A DNA stretch of 64,000 nucleotides, from the NCBI RefSeq assembly GCF_008386395.1, contig NZ_CP043761.1, forward strand, positions 5,642,001-5,706,000, read 5' to 3'. Position numbers and translations under genes: made by a program. The notes beneath the pieces are model-generated. The model was not told the DNA's origin. It searched no databases and saw only the letters and a list, made by a program, of their open reading frames with translations. This stretch comes from Paenibacillus sp. 37. Lineage in GTDB: Bacteria > Bacillota > Bacilli > Paenibacillales > Paenibacillaceae. This document shows, in pieces, positions 26,597-35,101 of the stretch (position 1 is its first letter; each line of letters begins with the position of its first letter).

Positions 26597-27817
26597 TTAA
26601 TATGACTCGCCGACCCGTCTGCCCTTCACCCACACACCCTCAATATCCAGCTCCGCATTTAGCAAAACGATATCTGCCTGTTTTCCTTGAACCAGGGAAC
26701 CTGTACGGTGATCAATGCCGAGCAGGCGTGCCGGGGTCAGACTTGCTGCACGTGATGCAGCGTTCAGACTCAAGCCCACTTCCTGTACCAGGTAACGGAA
26801 ACCGCGAATCATTGTCAGTGTGCTTCCGGCCAGTGCGCCGCCGTCCTTCAGTCTGGCCTCACCATGCTTCACGATGACGGGCAGGTCGCCGATCTTGTAT
26901 TCCCCGTCATCCAATCCCGCAGCAGACATGGCATCTGTGATCAACACGAGTTGATCACTATGTTGCTTCAATTGAGCGAGGATGGAAATCGCCGCAGGGT
27001 GCACGTGAATACCATCGGCAATCAACTCAGCACTGATGCGCGGATCACTTAGCACGGCTCCGGCAGCACCGGGTAGCCGATGATGCAGTGGTGTCATGGC
27101 ATTGAACGTATGCACCGCATGATGAAGTCCGGCTTCCACTGCCCGTTCGACCTCTTCATAGGTCGCATCCGTGTGGCCGAGTGCCGCTGTAATCCGCTGT
27201 TCTCGCAGCCACGAGATGACTTCCAGTGCGCCTTGACGTTCCGGTGCCAACGTAACTTGACGGATCAGGCCAGGATATTGCTTCTCCCATGCTTCGAGCC
27301 AAGTTACATCAGGCAGAATGATGTGTTCCGGATTTTGCGCACCAGGCCATTTCGGACTAAAAAACGGACCTTCTAGGTGTACACCCTCTAGCTGTGCATA
27401 TGGCATTTCGCCTGAACGGTAGCGGTCCACTTCAGCAAGTACGCTGTCCAGTCGCTCTTTCGGAGCGCTCATGGAAGTCGCAAGCATCGCTGTTGTACCC
27501 TGCGTACTATGGAAAGAAGTGATCTTGTCCAACACCTCCGGGCTTGAATCCATAAAGTCTTCTCCGTTCCCACCATGCACATGGATATCAATGAATCCAG
27601 GCACAATGAGACCACGTTCTGGTACTGACAGTGGCAGAGCCTCGCTCCGAATCCGTTCAGGAAGACCTTCTGGTACCCCAGCATAAAGGATTTTTCCATT
27701 CCTCCAAGCTAATACACCGTCTTCCAATATCTCATCTGCAAGGAGCAGCCTGCCCCGAAGAAGAGAAATACTTTCATCACGCCGACTCCCAGGCTCATGG
27801 CTATTCTCTCCGCTCAT
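26597..27817 (-). CDS. nagA: N-acetylglucosamine-6-phosphate deacetylase
   Basis: Predicted 406-residue cytosolic deacetylase that turns GlcNAc-6-phosphate into glucosamine-6-phosphate and acetate. Visible are the metal-binding H-V-H-G-G-N-G near residue 80, the G-H-T-D-A-T and H-A-V-H-T-F-N-A-M metal/substrate segments, and the catalytic I-T-D-A-M-S-A-A-G. The start at 27817 overlaps the nagB stop as ATGA; a longer frame to 27871 would overlap nagB by 58 bases and is less likely. It is the last gene of murR-nagB-nagA. Confidence 0.93.
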   Translation of the reverse strand: MSGENSHEPGSRRDESISLLRGRLLLADEILEDGVLAWRNGKILYAGVPEGLPERIRSEALPLSVPERGLIVPGFIDIHVHGGNGEDFMDSSPEVLDKITSFHSTQGTTAMLATSMSAPKERLDSVLAEVDRYRSGEMPYAQLEGVHLEGPFFSPKWPGAQNPEHIILPDVTWLEAWEKQYPGLIRQVTLAPERQGALEVISWLREQRITAALGHTDATYEEVERAVEAGLHHAVHTFNAMTPLHHRLPGAAGAVLSDPRISAELIADGIHVHPAAISILAQLKQHSDQLVLITDAMSAAGLDDGEYKIGDLPVIVKHGEARLKDGGALAGSTLTMIRGFRYLVQEVGLSLNAASRAASLTPARLLGIDHRTGSLVQGKQADIVLLNAELDIEGVWVKGRRVGESY

Positions 27818-28548
27818 CTCACCAGCCTCCCTGCTGCACGGTCCAGCAATACCACCACATTTGGATGACATTGCAATAGCGATGCAGGACAGGCCGTTGT
27901 GATTGGGCCCATAAAAGCTTCGCGAATAATCTCGGCTTTTTCCTCGCCACGGGCTATGAGCAGAATCTGTTTGGCTTTCAAAATGGTACCAACACCCATC
28001 GTAATCGCCTGAGCCGGAACCTCATCGATGCTGTCAAAGAAGCGTGCGTTTGCCTTTCGCGTCTCGTCTTTCAGATCCACGACATGTGTCCGCCCAGTCA
28101 GCTCCGTTCCCGGTTCATTGAAGCCAATATGACCATTATGTCCGATGCCCAGCAGTTGAAGGTCTACCGGTCCACGATCGTCCAACCGTTGTTCATAGGA
28201 ATTACATTCCTGTTCCAGATCTGCAGCCTGACCATCAGGCACTTGCGTTCTGGCGAGATCCATATCAATATGATGGAATAATTGTTCATTCATAAAACTG
28301 CGGTAACTTTCACGATGTTCTGTTGGAAGTCCTACATACTCATCCAGATTGAATGAAGAAGCCTGCGAGAAACTGACCAGTCCCTTCTGGTACAACGTGA
28401 TAAGCTGTTTATATATGCCTACAGGCGAACTTCCTGTTGCGAGCCCCAATACAGCCCGTGGTTTGGTCTGCAACAAACTGGCAATGACGCCAGCACCCGT
28501 GGCGTTTAAATCTTCTTCATTTTCAAAAATGCGGATATTCATCTTCAT
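27814..28548 (-). CDS. nagB: Glucosamine-6-phosphate deaminase
   Basis: Predicted 244-residue isomerase/deaminase that converts glucosamine-6-phosphate to fructose-6-phosphate and ammonia. Family marks are G-L-A-T-G-S-S-P-V-G near 36, F-N-L-D-E-Y-V-G-L with the catalytic Asp near 67, and G-I-G-H-N-G-H-I-G-F-N-E-P near 137. Length is that of the short Gram-positive enzyme, without the E. coli allosteric tail. GGAGGTG lies 8 bases upstream. It starts 3 bases after the regulator stop and overlaps nagA, so the three genes are tightly coupled. Confidence 0.94.
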   Translation of the reverse strand: MKMNIRIFENEEDLNATGAGVIASLLQTKPRAVLGLATGSSPVGIYKQLITLYQKGLVSFSQASSFNLDEYVGLPTEHRESYRSFMNEQLFHHIDMDLARTQVPDGQAADLEQECNSYEQRLDDRGPVDLQLLGIGHNGHIGFNEPGTELTGRTHVVDLKDETRKANARFFDSIDEVPAQAITMGVGTILKAKQILLIARGEEKAEIIREAFMGPITTACPASLLQCHPNVVVLLDRAAGRLVR

Positions 28549-28551
28549 CTG

Positions 28552-29415
28552 TCAGGCACCTCCGTTGTGTTGGACTCGATAAGATTGTACATTGTGATAG
28601 GATTGTTCCAGTCTGGGGATAAAACGGTCGAAGTCGGCACTTACCATGCCTGTGAACAAAATATCGACCACATGCAGCAGTGCAATACGGGAAGCCATAT
28701 CTCCACGCCTCATGCCTTCTTCCAGAGAAGAGGTGAACAGGGGGATATCCGATACCGTTGCGAGTGTATTACTTCCATAGGAAGTCAGTGAAATCGTGGA
28801 AGCTCCGGCTTGTTTGGCACAATGCAGCGCATCAATGGTCTCGGGTGTTTCGCCTGAATAGGATACGGCCATTGCCACATCTCCCTCAGCGAGCGAAGAT
28901 GCGGATGTAATCTGCATGTGGGAATCTGAGAAAGCAGTACAGCTTTTGCCGATTCGCACCAGTTTCTGATAGAAATCCTGTGTAACAATTGATGAGGTAG
29001 CCACACCGTACAGATCGATGCGGCGAGCCTGGCACAATAATTGCACTGCATGCTCCAATCTGCCCAAATCCAGTAAGCGGGTGGTGTCTGCAATCGATGC
29101 GAGGTGGTTAGCTTCGATAGCTTCAACAATTTTGGATAGTGAATTGCCCGCGACAATATCCTGATACGCCGTTTCCTCTGACGCGTGGGACAATTCTGCG
29201 GCAAGCTTCATTTTGAAATCGGGAAACCCTTTGAAATGAAACGACTTGCAAAAGCGGGTCACCGTCGCCGCACTTGTTCCACTCTGCTCAGCCAGATGAC
29301 TAATCGTCCAGCCGGGAATATCCGATGGAGATTGCATAATGACTTCCGCAATACGTCGCTCCTGAGACGGAAGATTATTCAGTTCTTGTTGCAACGCACG
29401 TAATATGGCTGCCAT
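28552..29415 (-). CDS. RpiR/MurR-family regulator of amino-sugar genes
   Basis: Predicted 287-residue regulator. The N-terminal HTH (I-S-H-L-A-E-Q-S-G-T-S-A-A-T-V-T-R-F near 36-53) is followed by a SIS domain at about 120-260 (S-Y-S-G-E-T-P-E-T segment) that binds a phosphosugar. Its place as first gene before nagB and nagA suggests it senses an amino-sugar or MurNAc phosphate and controls its own operon. The ATG at 29415 has GTGGGGG upstream. It could be a repressor or activator; the sequence does not decide. Confidence 0.87.
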   Translation of the reverse strand: MAAILRALQQELNNLPSQERRIAEVIMQSPSDIPGWTISHLAEQSGTSAATVTRFCKSFHFKGFPDFKMKLAAELSHASEETAYQDIVAGNSLSKIVEAIEANHLASIADTTRLLDLGRLEHAVQLLCQARRIDLYGVATSSIVTQDFYQKLVRIGKSCTAFSDSHMQITSASSLAEGDVAMAVSYSGETPETIDALHCAKQAGASTISLTSYGSNTLATVSDIPLFTSSLEEGMRRGDMASRIALLHVVDILFTGMVSADFDRFIPRLEQSYHNVQSYRVQHNGGA

Positions 29416-29432
29416 AAGGCCCCCACTTTCAT

Positions 29433-29481
29433 GAAAATTATTTTTATATATTTTAAAATAAATAAGAAAATCATTTTTATA
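29433..29481. promoter_or_regulatory. Two 16-bp direct repeats upstream of the RpiR gene
   Basis: GAAAATTATTTTTATA (29433-29448) and GAAAATCATTTTTATA (29466-29481) are 15/16 identical and start exactly 33 bases apart, about three helical turns. They lie just upstream of the regulator gene and are a candidate RpiR operator pair. Confidence 0.5.
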
Positions 29482-29571
29482 ACTTCATTTTAATCAAGAC
29501 GATCCTGCAAATCAAGAGCAATTTCTCACGACTTTCGCAATGATACTGAACGTGTATAGAAACTCACCTGC

Positions 29572-29600
29572 TTGATACACATAGTAAGTATCCTTTATAT
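29572..29600 (+). promoter_or_regulatory. Sigma-A-like promoter
   Basis: TTGATA and TTATAT are separated by 17 bases and lie 42 bases before the start of the small gene at 29642. Confidence 0.45.
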
Positions 29601-29641
29601 TGAGAATCGAGATATGATCGTATTAAAAAAGGAGCCATTCA

Positions 29642-29986
29642 ATGAATCGAAGACAACGAAAAAAACTTATTCCTTCCATCTGGATTATTGCTACCAAACC
29701 AACAGAAGGACACGCCTATTATGCCCTCTATGCCATCGACTGGAAACGCGGAGGTCGATTGAGTTGGGAAGGTTGGAATCACCTTGAAGATCTGCTGCAA
29801 TTTCATATTCCGATCAAACGAAAAGCCGGAGGAAGGAAATCCGCTTCCCAGCCTGCCGCAAAAATTGCGAAAAGAGCACTCCATCTTCATCTGAACGAAG
29901 TACAGTTTGAGGAACTGGAGCAGCTCTTTTATCAGCCATTTTCGAAGAAAAAATGGAGGACGTTCATTCAAATGAATAATGAATAG
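29642..29986 (+). CDS. Uncharacterised basic 114-residue protein
   Basis: I do not recognise a family. The N-terminus M-N-R-R-Q-R-K-K leads into a beta-rich segment (P-S-I-W-I-I-A-T-K-P), then a Y-Y-A-L-Y-A-I-D-W stretch. A Lys/Arg-rich middle (K-R-K-A-G-G-R-K) and an amphipathic C-terminal helix follow. No signal peptide. An AAAAGGAG site and a plausible promoter precede the ATG, so it is likely real despite a nearly full-length antisense frame. Confidence 0.6.
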   Translation: MNRRQRKKLIPSIWIIATKPTEGHAYYALYAIDWKRGGRLSWEGWNHLEDLLQFHIPIKRKAGGRKSASQPAAKIAKRALHLHLNEVQFEELEQLFYQPFSKKKWRTFIQMNNE

Positions 29987-30044
29987 GAATCAATACGTGA
30001 TAAATTGATATGAATTCGCTTGTTTCATTTTTTCACGCTAAAAC

Positions 30045-30082
30045 AAAAAAGCCTCTTCTCTTCTTTGGATGAAAGAATAGAA
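30045..30082 (-). terminator. Terminator of the DUF4303 gene
   Basis: TTCTATTCTTT pairs with AAAGAAGAGAA (10 of 11) on the minus strand, followed by a short GC step and six T. Confidence 0.65.
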
Positions 30083-30160
30083 ACGACTTTCGCGGTACAA
30101 CAATTCAATTCATTTTGATTCAGTTCAATTCGAAGAAATTTCAACTCAAGTTAACTCGTT

Positions 30161-30700
30161 CTAATTCATGTCATCATATCGTTTTAAGAACGTGCTGACT
30201 AAGCCGGGTACAGTCATTTGATGAACCGATTGATTCTCAATCTCCTCCGCCAGATCGTCATCTGTGAGAGAAACAAAGAACGTAATGTCTGCTTTCGTTT
30301 GTCCATATCGAGTAAAAACGTCATCCGTTGTCTCATTGACAACTTTGGCGATGATTCGAATGATCTCATCCTTATACTTCTGGACCTCCTCTGTTGCATA
30401 CAACAATCGGCTGATATGGTTAAAGTGCGTATCCTCGCCATACTGATATTCGGAGCAGCCCCATCTGTAATAGATCTCGTCCTCCTCACTATCACACAAC
30501 CCTTGCTCTTTCATACTCGAAATGTGCCTAGCCAGGGATTCCTCGGTATTCACTGCCATAAACAGCGTTACCCAATCACTGTCCGTTCCAAATGCACAAG
30601 CATATACTTTCTCGTGCTCTATCTTAGCCAGCGTTTGTTCCAGATCGGGTAGAAAACCCGCTCGAAATTGATTTTCAAATGCACTTAAAAAGTGGTCCAC
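30161..30700 (-). CDS. DUF4303-like protein
   Basis: Predicted 179-residue acidic soluble protein resembling the DUF4303 group. The V-Y-A-C-A-F-G-T-D-S-D-W segment near 30 and the Y-Y-R-W-G-C-S-E-Y near 77 are the marks I rely on. Such proteins often accompany SMI1/KNR4-type immunity or polymorphic-toxin systems, but nothing of that kind is nearby. The GTG at 30700 has AAAGGATG upstream. A family-1 repeat begins 19 bases upstream and may hold its promoter. Biochemical function unknown. Confidence 0.65.
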   Translation of the reverse strand: MDHFLSAFENQFRAGFLPDLEQTLAKIEHEKVYACAFGTDSDWVTLFMAVNTEESLARHISSMKEQGLCDSEEDEIYYRWGCSEYQYGEDTHFNHISRLLYATEEVQKYKDEIIRIIAKVVNETTDDVFTRYGQTKADITFFVSLTDDDLAEEIENQSVHQMTVPGLVSTFLKRYDDMN

Positions 30701-30718
30701 TCAGCTCATCCTTTCATG

Positions 30719-30793
30719 TTTTATATAAGTTGAATACCGAGTAGTTACACTTGCCACTTCGCTGACAGAATAACCTTCTGATCATTGTTATCG
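30719..30793. repeat. Intergenic repeat family 1, truncated copy C
   Basis: It shares the blocks TTATATAA, GACAGAATAACCTTCTGATCA and TGTTATC in order with the region 36995-37067, but lacks the downstream hairpin. Confidence 0.6.
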
Positions 30794-30930
30794 TTCAAAC
30801 CATTGTTTCAATTCTACTGCCTTATCTTCATATATGTAATCATTATGATCTACTAAAATAATGAAAACAAGCGATGCTACGTTTCGGATCTTCCCTCAAT
30901 TTAGTATCGACTCCTTCATTTCATGGTCCT

Positions 30931-30992
30931 TAGCAGCAGAAAAGCCTTGCCCCATTCTTCATGACAAAGAATAGAGAAAGGCTTTCATGCTG
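30931..30992 (-). terminator. Long hairpin after gerE
   Basis: AGCAGCA pairs with TGCTGCT, and inside it AAAGCCTT with AAGGCTTT and ATTCTT with AAGAAT. It lies just past the gerE stop. It lacks a T run, so the terminator role is tentative. Confidence 0.5.
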
Positions 30993-31019
30993 CTACTTAA
31001 TCCTAACTGTAATTCGCAA

Positions 31020-31244
31020 CTAGATCTTCAGTTCTCCAAGCTTAATCAGCTCGACAACTGCCTGCGAACGACCCTTAACATTGAGTTTCTGCATCACATT
31101 CGAAATATGGTTACGCACCGTTTTCTCGCTGATGAATAACTGCCCTGCGATGTCACGCGTTGTTTTGTCTTGAACCAGTAATTCGAATACTTCGCGTTCA
31201 CGGTGGGTCAACAAAAATTTGCTTTTATGATCGATACCCTTCAA
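31020..31244 (-). CDS. gerE: Spore-coat regulator GerE
   Basis: Predicted 74-residue LuxR-type DNA-binding protein that adjusts late mother-cell (sigma-K) transcription of coat and crust genes, including cge genes in B. subtilis. The whole protein is a HTH: L-L-T-H-R-E-R-E-V-F-E-L-L-V-Q-D-K-T-T near 11-29 and I-S-E-K-T-V-R-N-H-I-S-N near 38-49 are almost identical to B. subtilis GerE. The start is TTG with AAGGAGGGG upstream. It is a single gene. Confidence 0.96.
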   Translation of the reverse strand: MKGIDHKSKFLLTHREREVFELLVQDKTTRDIAGQLFISEKTVRNHISNVMQKLNVKGRSQAVVELIKLGELKI

Positions 31245-31420
31245 TGTTCACCCCTCCTTGCTCGGGTTGTGTTGGTGTAACAAGGTTAAGGGGATACAGT
31301 CAACTCATCTTATGTCAGGTCAAGGGCGTTGGTTCAGTTTTATAAGAAAAATGGGCAGTAAACATGTGATTCATTGTCCAAAGAGAACGTATGCAATTGT
31401 CTATGTATTCGATCATGTAA

Positions 31421-31474
31421 AACAAACATGCCTCTGCAGCGGATGTTACCATCTGCGCAAAGGCACACTTGTTC
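31421..31474 (-). terminator. Terminator after the spore lipoprotein gene
   Basis: A long imperfect stem (GTGCCTTTGC side against GCAGAGGCAT) is followed by TTTGTTTTAC on the minus strand. Confidence 0.6.
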
Positions 31475-31487
31475 ATGTCTTAAAAAA

Positions 31488-32480
31488 CTACCGATTCATT
31501 CGGTTCATCATGCCGCCATCATTGTGATTACGGTTCATCAGGCCATCGTCAAGGATACCATCGCGGTGATTCATACCTGTACCGTTCGTTGGGAAAATGC
31601 GCTCCACCATCGATTGGAACGTATCGATCATGCCACTGACTGGCTTACCATTACGAATATCTGTGGCATAGTTCTCGACATGCTCCACAAATTCCGGATT
31701 GGCTGATACATATACATTCTCGATGTTTGGTGCAAACTGCTTGATTTTGGCTGAAATCTTACCCTTAATCTCAGCTGATGTGTTATCGTCCGTGCTATCT
31801 ACACGTTGTCCCTCACTTTTCATACCATAATGCCCATCGTCCGTCCCACGTGCTTTGCCGCTGTTTGTCAGACCACGCATCATACCAACGGCGCCTGTGC
31901 CCATGGTTCCATAGATGCTGCGGTCATTCCCCATATGGCTGCGATCCGTTGCTGAATTCGTGTTCAGTCCTGGAGCAATTCCGCTAGTGCTGTACGGAGA
32001 CATTGTGCCCGTACCACCATTCACACGCATACCACCCATATCGTGATTCATGTTGCCCCCACGCATGGTATCACTGGCATGATTACGCATTGTTCCAGAC
32101 AGCATGCTCGTACGACCATTGGACTTGCTTTCCAACTTGCCTGCATGACCATCTGCCAAACGAACAGCGACATATGCATTACGATCCGTTAACATGACAC
32201 GGGCGGATTTAACTTCCTTCATCTCCGTGATGCGTTTAGCCAGCTCTTCACTGGATTTCAGGTCAGTAACATTATGCATGCGATAACTTTTTGCACGGAT
32301 GCCATCCATTCCATTCGTTTCCACACCATAACGGTTAATGCCATTGGCTTGCTGACGAACACTTTGCGTATGCATATTGTTGGTGTCCCGATTCGTGCCA
32401 CAACCTGTCAAACCGGCCATTACAAAGATTGCAGTAGATAATGATAACGTAATAGCTGTTGCCTTTTTGACTGCTGGCAT
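31488..32480 (-). CDS. YhcN/YlaJ-family spore lipoprotein
   Basis: Predicted 330-residue lipoprotein. A signal with lipobox L-T-G-C near residue 26 is followed by a YhcN/YlaJ-type domain at about 70-125 (K-S-S-E-E-L-A-K-R-I then A-R-V-M-L-T-D-R-N-A-Y-V-A-V). A Met/Gly/Asn-rich low-complexity middle of about 110 residues then precedes a second domain half (A-P-N-I-E-N-V-Y-V-S-A-N-P-E-F). Such proteins sit on spore membranes. GGAGG upstream supports the ATG at 32480; the frame is open to 32654 but has no site. The glycine/methionine spacer splitting the domain is unusual. Confidence 0.82.
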   Translation of the reverse strand: MPAVKKATAITLSLSTAIFVMAGLTGCGTNRDTNNMHTQSVRQQANGINRYGVETNGMDGIRAKSYRMHNVTDLKSSEELAKRITEMKEVKSARVMLTDRNAYVAVRLADGHAGKLESKSNGRTSMLSGTMRNHASDTMRGGNMNHDMGGMRVNGGTGTMSPYSTSGIAPGLNTNSATDRSHMGNDRSIYGTMGTGAVGMMRGLTNSGKARGTDDGHYGMKSEGQRVDSTDDNTSAEIKGKISAKIKQFAPNIENVYVSANPEFVEHVENYATDIRNGKPVSGMIDTFQSMVERIFPTNGTGMNHRDGILDDGLMNRNHNDGGMMNRMNR

Positions 32481-32603
32481 GTACTCATCCTCCAATGTAT
32501 GTTGGTTTTGGTCACAAAGATAGGATGCGCTTCTGTACGTACCGATATGCTGAAAGGATATGGTACCTTTCCCTGTAGATTCAGGTGTTTCTTCGCTATA
32601 TAA

Positions 32604-32634
32604 AATAAAAAACAGTGCTGCGTTCACAGCACTG
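32604..32634 (-). terminator. Terminator after the Gld-type ABC operon
   Basis: A perfect 8-bp stem CAGTGCTG / CAGCACTG with a 6-base loop is followed by TTTTTTATTTT on the minus strand. Confidence 0.88.
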
Positions 32635-32689
32635 CCTCCAAATAATACTTGCATCTCAACACAATAATATCACTTATCTTCCGCCCCGC

Positions 32690-33706
32690 TCATTTCCCGT
32701 CTGTTGATGAGGAAGTTGTTGCGTCATGTGCAGAACTCGACGACTCTTCCGAAGAAGTTGTGGATGCTTTAATTGTATCCGGGAATTTCTCTGCTTCCGT
32801 TAGACTTGTCGCATCCATGCCATATGCCCATCGACCATCCGGCGTAATGACCCAAATCTGATCCGGTTTGGATGGTACCGTAAGCCCCCGATACACATCT
32901 CGAACTTGTTGGCCATTTACCGTCTGTTCAACAGACAGGGTGAATCGTGGAACAGTACCTTTCAGCTCGGAAGCTTTGCGCACATCATCTGCTGTTGACA
33001 GGTTTTTGATTTTACCGATAAGGGATATGGCGTCTGTGGAATCAATCGTTTTTCCATTCAGTGTCCAGGCCTGCTCTGCCGCATCGTTCTCCGATGTTGA
33101 TGTTAACATCCAGGTAGCTGCTTCACCTTCCCACTCCAGAGATCCAACATTTGTCTCATCCATGTTGAACGGTGTAGTATCCAACAAATCACGACGAGAC
33201 AAAGCTATGTTGGTAATCGCCTCTGTCTGTACGGCAACCACGGGACCCTCATCTACGCGCACATATCGTGCGTCATCTGCTGGAAGCTGGCCACCAATAG
33301 CCAATTTGATCTCCCGATTATCTTTGAGTTTGATATCCATACGTGTAGCATCTGTTCCTAATCCATACTTATTCAGATCCGTTGGCGCTTCTTCCACCAC
33401 CAGTTCCTGATTCGCACCACTCAGAGCATCTAACCAATTGCTAACACTGTAACCGTTCAGAGGATAGGCTTTTGGCTCAACCATCTGCCATACACCATTT
33501 TCAAGCGTCAGGGTCGAAGTTGCTGCTGTACCGGCTGTCTCCTCCGTTGTGTCATGTATTGTGATGGATTGAATATCCCTGGATTGAATACCGAGCAACT
33601 TGGCTTGCGCCGCTTCTTCTTCTCGAAAATAATTTTGACTGGCCGCGTACACCCATCCCACAATCAGTACGATGACCACCAGAATTGTTGGAACCCATTT
33701 TCTCAT
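32690..33706 (-). CDS. DUF4340-domain membrane-anchored protein
   Basis: Predicted 338-residue protein with one N-terminal membrane helix (W-V-P-T-I-L-V-V-I-V-L-I-V-G-W near 4-18) and a large extracytoplasmic part resembling DUF4340, which repeats a beta-rich unit. The C-terminal 25 residues are Ser/Thr rich. DUF4340 proteins are commonly linked to Gld-type ABC operons, as here. The ATG at 33706 overlaps the GldG-like stop (ATGA). It probably works at the outer face with the GldG-like subunit; substrate unknown. Confidence 0.8.
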   Translation of the reverse strand: MRKWVPTILVVIVLIVGWVYAASQNYFREEEAAQAKLLGIQSRDIQSITIHDTTEETAGTAATSTLTLENGVWQMVEPKAYPLNGYSVSNWLDALSGANQELVVEEAPTDLNKYGLGTDATRMDIKLKDNREIKLAIGGQLPADDARYVRVDEGPVVAVQTEAITNIALSRRDLLDTTPFNMDETNVGSLEWEGEAATWMLTSTSENDAAEQAWTLNGKTIDSTDAISLIGKIKNLSTADDVRKASELKGTVPRFTLSVEQTVNGQQVRDVYRGLTVPSKPDQIWVITPDGRWAYGMDATSLTEAEKFPDTIKASTTSSEESSSSAHDATTSSSTDGK

Positions 33707-35097
33707 ACTCGTCTGCGCCTCCACCATAAGAGTACACCAATGATAACAAAGATGAGTGGGAATGCTACAATAGCCACGAAGAAAATCGTTCTGGCCTGTT
33801 CGCCATTCAGGTATGCCATCTCATACCCGGCTTGTACCCTTGGGCGAATCGTCAATCCATTTTCTTTCTCACTCAAATAGTTTACCGTATTCAAAATAAA
33901 GTCCCGATTGCCACCATTCGCAATTTCCGAATCCTGCATGAAAATGGACGAACCCAGAATAACCGCCTTCGGTTTGCCATCCGTCGTATCGGCTGCATAT
34001 CCTAATTCAACGGGTCCCTGAATGTCCTCTTCGGCATCATTGGTTGTTTCATTCTGCAATAAGCCGCCGATATTTGTCTCCCCATAACTGTCACTGGAAG
34101 ATTGAATTAATGGAGAAAGGGTATATTTATCCTGTTCTTTGCTGGTCAGCGCAATCGACAACGACAACATCGGATACAATTGGCTTGCAGCAAGTTTGTC
34201 CGTAATTGCATGTGTACCATACTCCGGCACCACCCAGAGTGGGCCCATCGTACTGGCTTGCTGATTATCCACCATGACTGCATGCTCATCAACGACGCCA
34301 TAGTCAGCCATGAGGGCATCGATGTTTTTCCAACTGGATTTCATATCTTCCACAAATCCGAGGGATAATAACAGCTTGCCTCCATTACTCAGATAGGTGC
34401 GAATGGCTTTCATTTCGGTATCACTGAGATCACGTTGTGGACCAATAATAGCGAGCACATCTGCATCCTCGGGAACCTTGCCAGCCTGATTCAGCTGCAA
34501 TTCTTCCGTTTGCACATTATTTTGTTCCAAGGAGGATTGCAGCGTAGTCATCTGAGCTAGACTCAACTCTTCATGTCCAGTCAAAAAGACCATTTTGTGC
34601 ATCTCCGTGGATGACATATTCATGAGCGCCTGCGTAAGTTTTTCCTCACCTGTGAACTGGTATGATCCGTCACTTCCGTCACCTGTCGCGGTGAACAAAC
34701 TGGCGATATCAATCACTTTGTGTTGATCTCCCTGCTCCAGTACAATGGAGCTGCCTGTTATGCCGTATTTGGATGCAAGCGCAGGTTCCTGCGTCAGATT
34801 ATATTGTTTTATTTTCAACTTGCTATTGCGTTTCGTGTATTCCTCGACCATATCCGTGACCTCACGGTTCAGGACGGTGTTGTTGGCATTTTCGACGGTT
34901 AACACCAGAATGTTGACGTCATCCTTCACGTCCTTGATCGCAGTAAGGGACTGGTCAGATAACGTGTATTGTTTGTTCGAGGTCAGATCCAGCTGGAAGC
35001 CGCCAAGTGAATTCAGGAACAGTGTTAGCAAAATAAAGATGCCAATCACCGCTACGGACAACACGGTACTGTTGGTATGACTTAACCATTTTTTCAT
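33703..35097 (-). CDS. GldG-like ABC auxiliary protein
   Basis: Predicted 464-residue protein with an N-terminal helix (about 12-32), a large extracytoplasmic domain and a C-terminal helix ending in W-W-R-R-R-R-V. The L-D-L-T-S-N-K-Q-Y-T-L-S motif after the first helix, the V-F-L-T-G-H-E-E segment and the ADVLAIIGP strand are marks of the GldG/ABC-type uncharacterised transport family. It is translated just after the permease gene (4-base gap) with GGAGGTGAG upstream. In gliding Bacteroidetes GldAFG is needed for motility; here the role is unknown. Confidence 0.82.
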   Translation of the reverse strand: MKKWLSHTNSTVLSVAVIGIFILLTLFLNSLGGFQLDLTSNKQYTLSDQSLTAIKDVKDDVNILVLTVENANNTVLNREVTDMVEEYTKRNSKLKIKQYNLTQEPALASKYGITGSSIVLEQGDQHKVIDIASLFTATGDGSDGSYQFTGEEKLTQALMNMSSTEMHKMVFLTGHEELSLAQMTTLQSSLEQNNVQTEELQLNQAGKVPEDADVLAIIGPQRDLSDTEMKAIRTYLSNGGKLLLSLGFVEDMKSSWKNIDALMADYGVVDEHAVMVDNQQASTMGPLWVVPEYGTHAITDKLAASQLYPMLSLSIALTSKEQDKYTLSPLIQSSSDSYGETNIGGLLQNETTNDAEEDIQGPVELGYAADTTDGKPKAVILGSSIFMQDSEIANGGNRDFILNTVNYLSEKENGLTIRPRVQAGYEMAYLNGEQARTIFFVAIVAFPLIFVIIGVLLWWRRRRV

Positions 35098-35101
35098 CTT
35101 C

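Larger units (their letters stand above)
30701..31019. other. Gene-free interval with truncated repeat and hairpin
   Basis: It holds a truncated family-1 repeat (30719-30793) directly upstream of the DUF4303 gene and a long hairpin (30931-30992) downstream of gerE. I see nothing else. Confidence 0.6.

Noticed and set aside
29639..29971. 110-residue frame antisense to the small gene at 29642
   Set aside because: The sense gene has a promoter and AAAAGGAG; the antisense frame has no such support.
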